52,684 bases of DNA from contig JAECQR010000013.1 in assembly GCA_015999765.1 (NCBI GenBank), positions 1 through 52,684 of the forward strand. Reading direction: 5' to 3'. The translations under genes were made by a program, and so were the position numbers. The notes below the pieces were generated by a model. That model was given only the letters and a program-made list of their open reading frames with translations. It was not told the origin of the DNA and made no database searches. The DNA is from Flavobacteriia bacterium. GTDB taxonomy: Bacteria > Bacteroidota > Bacteroidia > Flavobacteriales > Weeksellaceae. Positions 43,368 to 52,620 of the stretch are shown piece after piece. Position 1 is the stretch's first letter, and every line of letters starts with the position of its first letter.

Positions 43368-45122
43368 ATGTTCCGTACGCATACCAACGGCGAGCTTTCG
43401 CTAAAAAATCTTAATGAAGAAGTAACCCTTTCCGGATGGGTACAGACCACCCGTGACAAGGGATTTATGATTTGGATCGATTTGCGCGACCGCTACGGAA
43501 TCACACAGCTGGTTTTTGATCAGGACCGTTCTTCAGTTGAATTATTGGAGAATGCTAAGAAACTCGGCCGCGAATTCGTGATTCAGGTAACCGGTAAAGT
43601 GATTGAACGTGTGTCTAAAAACCCAAATATCCCAACCGGTGAGGTAGAGATTCTGGTTGAAAAACTTACAGTTCTGAATGAATCCCAGCTTCCGCCATTC
43701 ACCATCGAAGATCAAACCGATGGTGGTGAAGAACTGAGAATGAAATACAGATATTTGGATATCCGCAGAAATCCGGTAAAAGACAAACTGATTTTCCGTC
43801 ACAAAATGGCGCAGAAAGTAAGGAACTATCTTTCTGATCAGAATTTTATCGAAGTTGAAACTCCGGTTCTTATTAAATCCACTCCCGAAGGTGCAAGAGA
43901 TTTCGTGGTTCCAAGCAGAATGAATCCGGGACAGTTTTATGCACTTCCGCAATCGCCGCAAACTTTCAAGCAGTTGTTGATGATCGGCGGAATGGACCGC
44001 TATTTCCAGATTGTGAAATGTTTCCGTGACGAGGATTTAAGGGCAGACAGACAGCCTGAGTTTACCCAAATCGATTGCGAAATGGCTTTTGTGGAGCAGG
44101 AAGATGTTTTGGAAATCTTTGAAGGAATGACGGCGACCTTATTGAAAGATATTGCCGGAAAAGAATTCGGGAAATTCCCGAGAATGACTTTCGAAGATGC
44201 CATGAAAAATTACGGAAATGACAAACCGGATATCAGGTTCGGGATGAAATTCGTGGAAGTAAATGAGTTGGTTAAAGGAAAGGATTTCAAAATATTTGAT
44301 GACGCCGAACTGGTTGTCGGAATTAATGTTGAAGGCTGCGCAGATTACACAAGAAAACAAATCGACGAATTGATTGATTGGGTAAAACGTCCGCAGATTG
44401 GTGCCAACGGAATGATTTGGATTAAATTCCAGAATGATGGCGTTGTAACTTCTTCCGTAAATAAATTTTACAGTGAAGACGATTTAAAGAAAATCACAGA
44501 AAAATTCCGAGCAAAAGAAGGAGATTTAATTTTCCTGATGTCCGGAAATGAAAATAAGGTAAGAACCCAACTTTCCGCACTGAGAATGGAACTTGGGAAC
44601 CGTTTGGGTTTAAGAAAAGGAAACGAATTCGCGCCACTTTGGGTAATCGATTTCCCGCTGTTGGAATGGGACGAAGAAACCGGAAGATATCATGCAATGC
44701 ACCATCCGTTCACGTCACCAAAACCTGAAGATGTGCACTTACTGGAAACCGAACCGGGAAAAGCCAGAGCAAATGCTTACGATTTAATTCTGAACGGAAA
44801 TGAGATCGGCGGCGGATCTGTAAGAATTTTTGATAAAGATTTGCAGGCGAAAATGTTTAATCTTTTAGGATTTACCAAAGAAGACGCAGAAGCACAGTTC
44901 GGATTCCTAATGAACGCTTTCCAATACGGAGCACCGCCTCACGCAGGTTTGGCTTTAGGTTTCGACCGATTGGTTGCGATTCTGGACGGAAACGAAGTCA
45001 TCCGCGATTATATTGCTTTTCCGAAAAACAATTCCGGACGGGATGTAATGATCGACGCACCGAGTAAGATTGCTGATGAGCAGCTTGAAGAACTTTTCCT
45101 GAAAGTAGAAACGAAAGAATAA
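43368..45122 (+). CDS. aspS: Aspartate--tRNA ligase
   Basis: 584 residues from the ATG at 43368 ([26 protein letters not shown]); the longer frame would start upstream of the promoter. Class II synthetase of the bacterial type: OB-fold anticodon domain (1-105), motif 1 ([25 protein letters not shown]), motif 2 ([18 protein letters not shown]), the bacterial GAD insertion (about 275-400) and motif 3 ([13 protein letters not shown]). No Asn-specific traits were examined. Monocistronic, closed by the hairpin at 45145-45167. Confidence 0.97.
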   Translation: MFRTHTNGELSLKNLNEEVTLSGWVQTTRDKGFMIWIDLRDRYGITQLVFDQDRSSVELLENAKKLGREFVIQVTGKVIERVSKNPNIPTGEVEILVEKLTVLNESQLPPFTIEDQTDGGEELRMKYRYLDIRRNPVKDKLIFRHKMAQKVRNYLSDQNFIEVETPVLIKSTPEGARDFVVPSRMNPGQFYALPQSPQTFKQLLMIGGMDRYFQIVKCFRDEDLRADRQPEFTQIDCEMAFVEQEDVLEIFEGMTATLLKDIAGKEFGKFPRMTFEDAMKNYGNDKPDIRFGMKFVEVNELVKGKDFKIFDDAELVVGINVEGCADYTRKQIDELIDWVKRPQIGANGMIWIKFQNDGVVTSSVNKFYSEDDLKKITEKFRAKEGDLIFLMSGNENKVRTQLSALRMELGNRLGLRKGNEFAPLWVIDFPLLEWDEETGRYHAMHHPFTSPKPEDVHLLETEPGKARANAYDLILNGNEIGGGSVRIFDKDLQAKMFNLLGFTKEDAEAQFGFLMNAFQYGAPPHAGLALGFDRLVAILDGNEVIRDYIAFPKNNSGRDVMIDAPSKIADEQLEELFLKVETKE

Positions 45123-45144
45123 ACTTTTTATACATACCAATTAT

Positions 45145-45170
45145 AATCCCGGCAATTCGTCGGGATTTCT
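45145..45170 (+). terminator. aspS terminator
   Basis: AATCCCG (45145-45151), 9-nt loop, CGGGATT (45161-45167), then a T-rich stretch. Confidence 0.7.
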
Positions 45171-45193
45171 TATTTTTATTCAAATATTCAGCA

Positions 45194-47467
45194 ATGAAAA
45201 AATCACTTTCTCTTTTTTCTTTTTCCTTTTTCCTTATGATTACTGCTCAAAATCTTACTTCTTATGTCAATCCGTTTGTCGGCACAAAAAATATGGGACA
45301 CACTTTTCCAGGTGCTACTTCGCCGTTCGGTATGGTGCAGCTTTCGCCGGAAACCAATCAAGTTCCGTACGCGGTTGACGGCAAATACAATCCCAAAACG
45401 TATCGCTACTGTTCGGGTTACCAATTTGAAGATCAAACCATTTTTGGTTTTTCGCATACGCATTTCAGCGGTGTTGGACATTCGGATCTGGGAGATTTTC
45501 TTATCATGCCTACGACAGGTAAACTCAATTTAGAACCCGGAAAAATTAGTGAACCGAAAAGCGGTTACCATTCTCAGTTTTCAAAAAGGACAGAAAAAGC
45601 GGAACCTGGATTTTATGAAGTCTTTCTTGATGATTATGGAATTAAAGCAGAACTCACCACCTCGGACCGGGTTGGCTTTCACCGTTACACATTCCCCAAA
45701 TCAGGCGAATCGCATATTATTCTGGATTTAATGTCGAATATTTACAACTACGATTCTAAAAATGTGTGGACTTTTGTTAGGGTTGAAGACAATCAGACCG
45801 TTGTCGGATATCGCGAGACAACCGGCTGGGCGCGAACTAAAAAGGTGTTTTTTGCCATGAAATTTTCTAAACCTTTTAAAAGTTATGGCAGAAAACGCTA
45901 CGAAAAAGTAGAATACAACGGCTTCTACAGAAAATTCAATGAAAACGAGAACTTCCCGGAATTTGCTGGAAGACAAATCAGGGCGTATTTCGATTTTGAC
46001 ACTGAAAAAGACGAGCAGATTCTGATCAAATTCGCACTTTCAAATACTTCTACCAACGGAGCACTAAAAAATCTGGACGCAGAAATTCCGCAGTGGGATT
46101 TCGAGCAGGTGAAAAATGAGACTTCCGAAAAGTGGGAGAAAGAACTTTCGAAAATTGAGGTGGAAACTTTAAACGAAAACGATAAAAAAACTTTCTACAC
46201 CGCACTTTATCACACCATGATGTCGCCGATTCTTTACGAAGATGTTGATGGAAAATACCTCGGACTTGATCAGAACATTCACGAGTCTGAAGGTTTCACC
46301 AACTACTCCATTTTTTCGCTTTGGGACACCTATCGTGCGCTGCATCCGCTTTACAATATTATTCAGCCTAAAAGAAACAACGATTTTGTGCATTCAATGA
46401 TGGCACATTACGACCAAAGCGTCCATAAAGCTTTGCCCATCTGGAGTCATTACGCCAACGAAAACTGGTGTATGATCGGTTATCACTCTGTTTCCGTAAT
46501 TGCAGATGCAATCGTGAAAGGAACTACCGATATCGATGTAAGCCGGGCTTTAACAGCAGCAAGGAATTCATCAAACCTAAAGTACTATGACGGAATTGAA
46601 GACTATCTGAAATACGGCTATGTTCCCGAGGACAAAAGCAGTTCCTCAGTTTCAAAAACGTTGGAATATGCCTATGATGACTGGGCTATCGCGCAAATTG
46701 CAAAAAGAGCCGGCGACAAAAATTCCGAAACCGAATATCTGACAAGAAGCCAGTCTTACCGCAATGTTTACAATCCCAAAACCGGATTTATGCATCCAAA
46801 ACTTTCAGACGGAAATTTCAAGAAAGAATTTGATCCGATGGATACGCACGGCCAGGGTTTTATCGAAGGAAATGCTTTTAATTACGGACTTTATGTCCCT
46901 CAAAACGTTCCCGAAATGATCAAAATGATGGGCGGAAAAACTAAATTCTCCAAACATTTAGATGAAATTTTCACCACGGAAATCGCTGACAAATACATCG
47001 AAAAAAACGAAGACATCACCCGAGACGGCATCATCGGAAACTACGTTCACGGAAACGAACCGGGGCATCATATTCCGTATCTATACAACTGGACGGGCGA
47101 TGCGTGGAAAACCCAGGAACGCGTGCGGATGATTATGCGGAAAATGTATTCAGCCGAAGAAGACGGACTTTGCGGAAATGATGATGCAGGACAAATGTCG
47201 GCGTGGTATGTTTTCTCGGCGCTTGGTTTTTATCCTGTTTTGCCGGGTTCCGATGAATATCAGATTGGTTCGCCTTTGGTAAAATCTGCGAAAATTAATC
47301 TGGAAAACGGGAAAACGTTATCTATTAAAACCGAAAATCAATCAGAGAAAAATGTTTATGTAAAGCGAATTTTGGTAAACGGAAAAGAAATTAAAAACCA
47401 TGTTCTTAAGCACAGCGACATTGCAAACGGAGGAGAAGTTATTTTCGTAATGAGTGATAAACACTGA
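45194..47467 (+). CDS. GH92 family alpha-mannosidase, exported
   Basis: 757 residues with signal peptide MKKSLSLFSFSFFLMITAQ. Family 92 glycoside hydrolase: YVNPFVGTKNMGHTFPGATSPFGMVQLSPET at the N-terminal sandwich, GFSHTHFSGVGHSDLGD, then the (alpha/alpha)6 barrel with FSLWDTYRALHPLYNII, GNEPGHHIPYLYNWTGDAWKTQ and the family signature NDDAGQMSAWYVFSALGFYPVLPGS. GH92 enzymes are calcium-dependent exo-alpha-mannosidases that trim N-glycans or yeast mannan. It is not within a SusCD locus. TATTTTTA (45171-45178) may be an imperfect -7 box. Confidence 0.94.
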   Translation: MKKSLSLFSFSFFLMITAQNLTSYVNPFVGTKNMGHTFPGATSPFGMVQLSPETNQVPYAVDGKYNPKTYRYCSGYQFEDQTIFGFSHTHFSGVGHSDLGDFLIMPTTGKLNLEPGKISEPKSGYHSQFSKRTEKAEPGFYEVFLDDYGIKAELTTSDRVGFHRYTFPKSGESHIILDLMSNIYNYDSKNVWTFVRVEDNQTVVGYRETTGWARTKKVFFAMKFSKPFKSYGRKRYEKVEYNGFYRKFNENENFPEFAGRQIRAYFDFDTEKDEQILIKFALSNTSTNGALKNLDAEIPQWDFEQVKNETSEKWEKELSKIEVETLNENDKKTFYTALYHTMMSPILYEDVDGKYLGLDQNIHESEGFTNYSIFSLWDTYRALHPLYNIIQPKRNNDFVHSMMAHYDQSVHKALPIWSHYANENWCMIGYHSVSVIADAIVKGTTDIDVSRALTAARNSSNLKYYDGIEDYLKYGYVPEDKSSSSVSKTLEYAYDDWAIAQIAKRAGDKNSETEYLTRSQSYRNVYNPKTGFMHPKLSDGNFKKEFDPMDTHGQGFIEGNAFNYGLYVPQNVPEMIKMMGGKTKFSKHLDEIFTTEIADKYIEKNEDITRDGIIGNYVHGNEPGHHIPYLYNWTGDAWKTQERVRMIMRKMYSAEEDGLCGNDDAGQMSAWYVFSALGFYPVLPGSDEYQIGSPLVKSAKINLENGKTLSIKTENQSEKNVYVKRILVNGKEIKNHVLKHSDIANGGEVIFVMSDKH

Positions 47468-47468
47468 T

Positions 47469-48194
47469 TTACGGTAATTTCGCCACCAAAAATTCAGGGG
47501 ATATTTTTAAAATCCAGTAAATGATTTTCCATTTCCAGTTGGGAACAATGGTGAAGGAATCCCCCGCGTTCACGATGTGTTTCGCGACATAATCCGGTTC
47601 CATGATTAAAGATTCATTTAGGTTTAAACCTACATTTATTTTGGTTCTGATGTAACCGCTGATCAAAACATTTACGGTAATATTCCGTGAACTTAAATCC
47701 TGCCTCAAACCCGAAAGATAAGTCGTGAAAGCTGCTTTTGTACTACCGTAAATATAATTGCTTTTTCTGCCTCTAACTCCTGAAAGAGAGGACAGACCGA
47801 TGATTCGTTCAAGATTTGTATTTGAAAGATCGTTCGCAATTATATTTAAAACTGAAACTGCGCCGGCGTAATTCACCTTCATCATTTCGAAAGCATCATT
47901 GAAATTTTTGCACGCTTGCTCATTCTGTCTTAAAAATCCTGCTGCGTAAATCACAATGTGAGGTTTAACAGGCAAGTACTCATAAAATTTCTGATGTGAT
48001 GAAAAATCAGCCGCATCAAAGAAAATCACCTGAACCGAATTCTCCAGGTGATTTTTTGTGATAAAATTTTCCAGTGCAAGTAAATCCCGCGAAGCTGCAA
48101 AAACGGTATAACCTTTCGCGGTATATTGCAAAATACACTGTTTAGCGACATCGGAATTGGCGCCTAAAATCAGAACGGTTTTCTGCTTGTTCAT
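47469..48194 (-). CDS. SDR family NAD(P)-dependent oxidoreductase
   Basis: 241 residues. Rossmann motif VLILGANSDVAKQC, IYAAGF, catalytic GLSSLSGVRGRKSNYIYGSTKAAF (Ser, Tyr-x-x-x-Lys). The GANSDVA variant resembles the DprE2-like branch, but the substrate cannot be assigned. It is the last gene of a three-gene unit and starts 11 nt after the enoyl-CoA hydratase. Its stop is one base away from the stop of the convergent GH92 gene. Confidence 0.85.
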   Translation of the reverse strand: MNKQKTVLILGANSDVAKQCILQYTAKGYTVFAASRDLLALENFITKNHLENSVQVIFFDAADFSSHQKFYEYLPVKPHIVIYAAGFLRQNEQACKNFNDAFEMMKVNYAGAVSVLNIIANDLSNTNLERIIGLSSLSGVRGRKSNYIYGSTKAAFTTYLSGLRQDLSSRNITVNVLISGYIRTKINVGLNLNESLIMEPDYVAKHIVNAGDSFTIVPNWKWKIIYWILKISPEFLVAKLP

Positions 48195-48205
48195 TTGAAA
48201 TTAAA

Positions 48206-48973
48206 CTATTTCGCTCTCAGCCTTTCTTTGATCAGTTCAATGTTTTTCTTCGCCGAATCTTCCAGGATTAAACTTGCGCTCATGTGAATTCTTTCCGGCA
48301 TTAAACTTTCAAAATGTTCGGTTCCTTCCCAGGAAACTTTTTTAATCAAAGCCAAAGCATCGGAACTTCTGTGAGAAAGTTTCTCCAGGAAACTGTGAAG
48401 CTCTGCATCCATTTCCGCAATAGTGGCAGAAACGGAATGATAAACATCGTGCTTTTCACACCAATCCGCAGTCCGGAAATCCGCATCAATCGACATCGCA
48501 GCGTAAGCTGATTTCCCGATTTTTCTTTCAACGTAAGGTCCGATTACGAAAGGTCCGATTCCTAAATTTAATTCCGTTAAAGCCATAGCGGAATCTTTCG
48601 TGGCAAAACAGTAATCTGCCGCACACGCAATTCCTACTCCGCCGCCGGTTGTTTTTCCCTGAACGCGGACGATGACTAATTTTCCGCAATTGCGCATCGC
48701 ATTGAGAACTTTAGCAAAACCGCCAAAGAATTTTTTGGAAGTTTCAAGTTCTTCTATTGAAAGCAGTTCATCGAAACTTGCACCTGCACAGAAAGCTTTT
48801 TCACCGGCTGATTTTAAAAGTATAGCTTTAACCTCGGGCTTTACGCCTTCATCAAGAATAGTCTGGGCCAATTTTTCCAGGATTTCTCCCGGTAATGAAT
48901 TGCTTTTTTCGGTTCCGAAAGTGATTTCGGAGATTTGATTTTTGATTTCTGTATTTACGAATCCGTTGTTCAT
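48206..48973 (-). CDS. Enoyl-CoA hydratase/isomerase family protein
   Basis: 255 residues of the crotonase fold: VKAILLKSAGEKAFCAGASFDEL (oxyanion-hole strand), RVQGKTTGGGVGIACAADYCFATKDSAMALTELNLGIGPFVIGPYVERKIG, and a C-terminal helical cap. The Glu in LTELNLGI is at one of the usual catalytic places. The nearby paaZ and the family (PaaF/PaaG) make a role in phenylacetate breakdown possible. Its ATG overlaps the stop of the SMUG2 gene (TAATG), implying translational coupling. Confidence 0.85.
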   Translation of the reverse strand: MNNGFVNTEIKNQISEITFGTEKSNSLPGEILEKLAQTILDEGVKPEVKAILLKSAGEKAFCAGASFDELLSIEELETSKKFFGGFAKVLNAMRNCGKLVIVRVQGKTTGGGVGIACAADYCFATKDSAMALTELNLGIGPFVIGPYVERKIGKSAYAAMSIDADFRTADWCEKHDVYHSVSATIAEMDAELHSFLEKLSHRSSDALALIKKVSWEGTEHFESLMPERIHMSASLILEDSAKKNIELIKERLRAK

Positions 48974-49662
48974 TATTTTTTATTTAGGGTAATTAAATAT
49001 TTGTCGATGTAGAGTTCTTTTTCCCTGCTTTTATACTGCTGAATATATCGTGGATGCTCTAAAACTGTCAGTTTACCGAACAGCTTTTCGCGGTCGTTGA
49101 TTTTCTTTAAAAAAACGGCATTCTTCACGCCGAGCACAAAAACTTCAGACGTATCCAATCCCAGGCTGATATGTTTTTTTAAAGACTCTACCATAAAATC
49201 CTCGACATTGCTGTAAAGTTCTTTGTCATCATAGTAATTGGCATTCAGATAAACGCCATTTTTGGTATGCCTGGTAATAGCCAGGGGAAAAGGTGAATTG
49301 ATATAAAACTCCCGGTAAAACTGTTCCGCACCACCAAAAGCTTCGATCATATCATACATAAACACCGAGGAAACTTCGTGCGTTCGCGCAGATTCCATTT
49401 TTATACCGCAAGCACTTTCCAGCCTTTTGGTATCGGTAAAGGGAACACCTGTAACGCCTGCGCCATGACGGCTAGGATTGATTCCAATCAAAAACCTGCG
49501 CTGCATATTATCATTGTAAAACTTTTGGTAAAAAGCCGTCATTACATTGATGGTTTCGGGATTGTCAAAAAAAGGGTTCATTACGTCGAAACCTTCCGGG
49601 AGTACTCCAGTGTATTTCAGATTCTTATTAAACTTAATGACTTTCTCGCCGAAAGATTTCAT
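48973..49662 (-). CDS. SMUG2-type uracil-DNA glycosylase family protein
   Basis: 229 residues matching the SMUG2 branch of the uracil-DNA glycosylase superfamily (formerly DUF4918): RRFLIGINPSRHGAGVTGVPFTD at the first active-site motif and LTVLEHPRYIQQY at the second, where the GINP and HPR elements replace the canonical water-activating and His motifs. It would remove uracil or other damaged bases from DNA. It heads the unit with enoyl-CoA hydratase and SDR, overlapping the hydratase start by one base. The functional link is unclear. Confidence 0.82.
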   Translation of the reverse strand: MKSFGEKVIKFNKNLKYTGVLPEGFDVMNPFFDNPETINVMTAFYQKFYNDNMQRRFLIGINPSRHGAGVTGVPFTDTKRLESACGIKMESARTHEVSSVFMYDMIEAFGGAEQFYREFYINSPFPLAITRHTKNGVYLNANYYDDKELYSNVEDFMVESLKKHISLGLDTSEVFVLGVKNAVFLKKINDREKLFGKLTVLEHPRYIQQYKSREKELYIDKYLITLNKK

Positions 49663-49733
49663 GAAGGCTTTTTTTAAAGTGGTTAATGATTTAACGATTA
49701 TTAGTTAGTAGACGTTTAGAAATATTGTTTTGA

Positions 49734-49756
49734 ATAAGATTCCATAGGAATCTTAT
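49734..49756. repeat. REP-like hairpin 1 at the transposase remnant
   Basis: ATAAGATTCC (49734-49743), loop ATA, GGAATCTTAT (49747-49756): a perfect 10-bp stem. Confidence 0.65.
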
Positions 49757-49760
49757 CTGC

Positions 49761-49804
49761 GTAGCCCCACACATGAGACATGGCGGGGCGTCCCGTGGGG
49801 ACGC
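49761..49804. repeat. REP-like hairpins 2 with GTAG tetranucleotide
   Basis: GTAG (49761-49764) leads into an imperfect stem GCCCC / GGGGC (49764-49768, 49785-49789) with an inner CATG-AGA-CATG. This is followed by GCGTCCC-GTG-GGGACGC (49788-49804). GTAG next to a palindrome is the hallmark of REP elements mobilised by REP-associated transposases. Confidence 0.6.
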
Positions 49805-50004
49805 TATCTTTTCCCTTCATCATAAAATTCAAACAAATATTTATCCTCATATTCTATTTCAAACTTGTTCAAGAAATCCACATATTCATCCCGAAAACTT
49901 TTTCGTTCATGATGCTGTGCCTGATTTAGAATATACTTGGACACAATATCCTTTTGACTTTTCGAATAAGAAATAGCGTTCCTCCGGAACGCGAGATCTT
50001 TCAA
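49804..50004 (-). pseudogene. C-terminal fragment of a REP-associated tyrosine (IS200-like) transposase
   Basis: The 66-residue open frame holds only the tail of a Y1/RAYT transposase: SKSQKDIVSKYILNQAQHHERKSF, RDEYVDFLNKFEIEYEDKYLFEF. The HUH motif and the catalytic Tyr domain are missing. The frame's N-terminus (LAFRRNA) is translated from the adjoining hairpin at 49976-49992, so a deletion has joined the gene's 3' end to a REP copy. Its stop codon touches the hairpin at 49788-49804. It is not expected to be active. The surrounding 49663-50053 stretch has otherwise no gene. Confidence 0.75.
49976..49992. repeat. REP-like hairpin 3
   Basis: GCGTTCC, loop TCC, GGAACGC: perfect 7-bp stem. The core TTCCTCCGGAA is shared with hairpin 4. 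Confidence 0.65.
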
Positions 50005-50025
50005 TCATATTTACTACACAGATTT

Positions 50026-50040
50026 GGTTCCTCCGGAACC
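50026..50040. repeat. REP-like hairpin 4
   Basis: GGTTCC, loop TCC, GGAACC: perfect 6-bp stem, 33 bp beyond hairpin 3 and 13 bp after the paaZ stop. Confidence 0.6.
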
Positions 50041-50053
50041 CAGCAATTCAAAT

Positions 50054-52546
50054 TTAAACCAGATTAAACTGTTCGAAATGATGCGTAAAATGCTTTCGGT
50101 GAAACAGTTCCATCATTTCCTTGTTCAACATCCCAAAACGCGGATGGAAATGCTCGGCTTGGGGATTTTCGCGGTAATAGATTAAGAATTCCTTTAATGT
50201 TTCAAGAAGCTTTTCTTTCGCTTCGGTAAGATTTTTAAACCGCAGCTGTAGCTCTTCACCTTCTTTCAGAAGTGGGTACTGAGCTCCAGGTCTGATTTTT
50301 TGATCCGTATAAATCCAGTCCTGAAGCAGTTCCAGTTTATCGGCAGGAATTTCAGGAAAATCTGTTGGCTCCAAAGTACCAAAACCGTTACGCAAAACCT
50401 CTTCCAAATGCTCAACCATCATCTGAGGCGACATCCTTCCGAATTTTCTTTCGGAATTTTCAGTCAAGCCGTTCAGCATTTTTTGAATACTTTTTGTCTG
50501 CAACTGAATGAAAGGTGATTGTTTAGCGACAAGCGTTAAAATTGTGGCCACGCAAACGATTTCATCACGCTGATTCACCACTTCTACGAGCCATTTCACC
50601 ACGCCACTCGGAATATTTCTTCCTTTTACGCCTTTGTTGATTTTTTCTTTGGCAGTCAAATAAACCGTGATCGTATCGCCGGCATAAACTGGTTTGAAGA
50701 AACTTGCATTCTCCAATCCATAGTTAGCAATGACAGGTCCTTTTTTCCCGGAAACAAACAAGCCGGCAGCTGCAGAAAGGATGAAGTAGCCGTGTGCAAC
50801 TGTTTTATCGAAGATGGTTCCGTTCAAACTTGTAGCATCGGTATGCGCGTAAAAATGATCCCAGGAAACATTGGAGAAGTTTACGATATCCGCTTCTGTG
50901 ACCGTTCTTCCGGCAGTTTCAAGTGAGTCACCAATTTCAACTTCTTCAAAATATTTATTGAATGGATGATTGTCCGAATATTTTTTATCGGCGCCCTGTT
51001 GGTAGATTTTTGTAATAGCCGTCAAAATATCCGGCGAACCCTGAATTGCGGTTTTCTGAAGAAAGAAATGAAGTCCGTTCAGACCGCCCATTTCCTCGCC
51101 ACCACCCGCTCTTCCCGGACCGCCGTGCATCAATGTGGGCAGCGGCGAACCGTGACCGGTAGATTCTTTTGCGCTATCGCGGTTCAGAACGAAAATTCTT
51201 CCATGAGAGGAGGCCATTTTCCAGGAAGTTTCGGCAACGAATTTTTCGTCATATGATATGATGGAACCGACGAGACTTCCTTTTCCGCGTTTTGCCAAAG
51301 CAGCGGCTTCTTCTGCATCTGTGTATGGCATAATGGTGGAAACCGGCCCAAAAGCTTCCACTTCGTGCGAACAGTTTTTCTCAAAAGGTTTATCGTTGTA
51401 GAATACTTTTGGCGACATAAAGGCACCGCTCTCATAATCAGCATCCACGAGTTCATGTTTACCGTCGTAAATAAGTTCGGTTTCCCCTTTTAGGAGGTTT
51501 ATTTTTTCCTGAAGGACTTCCATTTCTTTTTTACCAACGATAGAGCCCATTCTGGTTTCGCGGCTGAGTGGATTTCCGATTTTGGTTTGGTCTAAAGCCT
51601 TGCTTAACGCATTCTGAACCTCGCCAACGAGATTTTCAGGAACGATAATTCTACGAATTGCGGTACATTTTTGTCCCGCTTTTGTGGTCATTTCATTGCG
51701 GACTTCCTTAATAAAAAGATCGAATTCCGGCGTTCCGGGTTTTGCATCTAAACCTAAAATGGAAGCATTTAGAGAATCAGCTTCCATATTAAATCTTACC
51801 GCATTTGTGGAAACTGAAGGAAGTGATTTCAGTTTTTTCCCTGTAGAAGCAGAACCTGTAAATAAAACGGAATCGCCATCCTGAACATAGTCCAGAATAT
51901 TTCCGGGTTCCCCGCAAACGAGTTGAATGGCCCCTTCCGGAAGAATTCCGCTTTCAATCATATCTGAAAATACGGCATTGGTAAGATAAGAACCCGGTGT
52001 TGCAGGTTTGACAACACTTGGAACTCCGGCCAAAATTGAAGTTGACAACTTTTCAAGCATTCCCCAAACCGGAAAATTGTAGGCGTTGATTTGTACAGAA
52101 ACGCCTTCACTTGGGGTCAAAATATGCGTGCCGAGGAAAGTTCCGTTGGCGGAGATTTTCTGTGTATCGCCGTCAACCCAAAATGGTGTGTTCGGAAGCA
52201 TTCTTTTTGCCAAGCCTGAATAGGTGAAAAAAGTACCGAAACCGCCTTCGATATCTACCCACGAATCAGCGTGTGTAGCACCGGTTTTATAGGAAAGTTC
52301 GTAGTATTTTTTCTTTCTTTCGAGAAGATACATCGCCACTTTTTTCAGCATTTCGCCGCGGTCATAGAAGGTCATGGAAGAAAGGTTTTTATAGCCAACA
52401 GTTCTTCCATAGTCCAGTGCCTGTTGAAAATCCAGACCTTCGGTATCGGAAACAGCTACGAGTTCTCCGTTTACTGCGTTATACAGAGGGATTTCATTTC
52501 CTGTGCCTTCAATCCAGTGTCCGGCAATATAGTTTTTGAGTTTCAT
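50054..52546 (-). CDS. paaZ: PaaZ (aldehyde dehydrogenase / oxepin-CoA hydrolase) with C-terminal DUF1569-like domain
   Basis: 830 residues against about 680 for the usual PaaZ. Residues 1-520 are the aldehyde dehydrogenase with catalytic Cys294 (GQKCTAIRR) and Glu255 (NMEADS). Residues 525-680 are the MaoC-type hydratase with FSNVSWDHFYAHTD (Asp563, His568) and FDKTVAHGYFIL. PaaZ opens the oxepin-CoA ring and oxidises the resulting aldehyde in phenylacetate breakdown. Residues 681-830 are an extra domain resembling DUF1569/DinB: RMSPQMMVEHLEEVLRNGFG, HFHPRFGMLNKEMM and HRKHFTHHFEQF, with His at the positions of a metal site. No clear -7 box was seen. Confidence 0.92.
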   Translation of the reverse strand: MKLKNYIAGHWIEGTGNEIPLYNAVNGELVAVSDTEGLDFQQALDYGRTVGYKNLSSMTFYDRGEMLKKVAMYLLERKKKYYELSYKTGATHADSWVDIEGGFGTFFTYSGLAKRMLPNTPFWVDGDTQKISANGTFLGTHILTPSEGVSVQINAYNFPVWGMLEKLSTSILAGVPSVVKPATPGSYLTNAVFSDMIESGILPEGAIQLVCGEPGNILDYVQDGDSVLFTGSASTGKKLKSLPSVSTNAVRFNMEADSLNASILGLDAKPGTPEFDLFIKEVRNEMTTKAGQKCTAIRRIIVPENLVGEVQNALSKALDQTKIGNPLSRETRMGSIVGKKEMEVLQEKINLLKGETELIYDGKHELVDADYESGAFMSPKVFYNDKPFEKNCSHEVEAFGPVSTIMPYTDAEEAAALAKRGKGSLVGSIISYDEKFVAETSWKMASSHGRIFVLNRDSAKESTGHGSPLPTLMHGGPGRAGGGEEMGGLNGLHFFLQKTAIQGSPDILTAITKIYQQGADKKYSDNHPFNKYFEEVEIGDSLETAGRTVTEADIVNFSNVSWDHFYAHTDATSLNGTIFDKTVAHGYFILSAAAGLFVSGKKGPVIANYGLENASFFKPVYAGDTITVYLTAKEKINKGVKGRNIPSGVVKWLVEVVNQRDEIVCVATILTLVAKQSPFIQLQTKSIQKMLNGLTENSERKFGRMSPQMMVEHLEEVLRNGFGTLEPTDFPEIPADKLELLQDWIYTDQKIRPGAQYPLLKEGEELQLRFKNLTEAKEKLLETLKEFLIYYRENPQAEHFHPRFGMLNKEMMELFHRKHFTHHFEQFNLV

Positions 52547-52620
52547 TTTAAAGTTTTAAAGTGCCTGAAAATTTAAAGGTGTTAAGATACAGAATTTTTC
52601 AATTTTTGCGACGTTGGGTT

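Noticed and set aside
49773..49976. Plus-strand frame of 67 codons over the transposase remnant
   Set aside because: It is the antisense of the transposase fragment and begins inside a REP hairpin.
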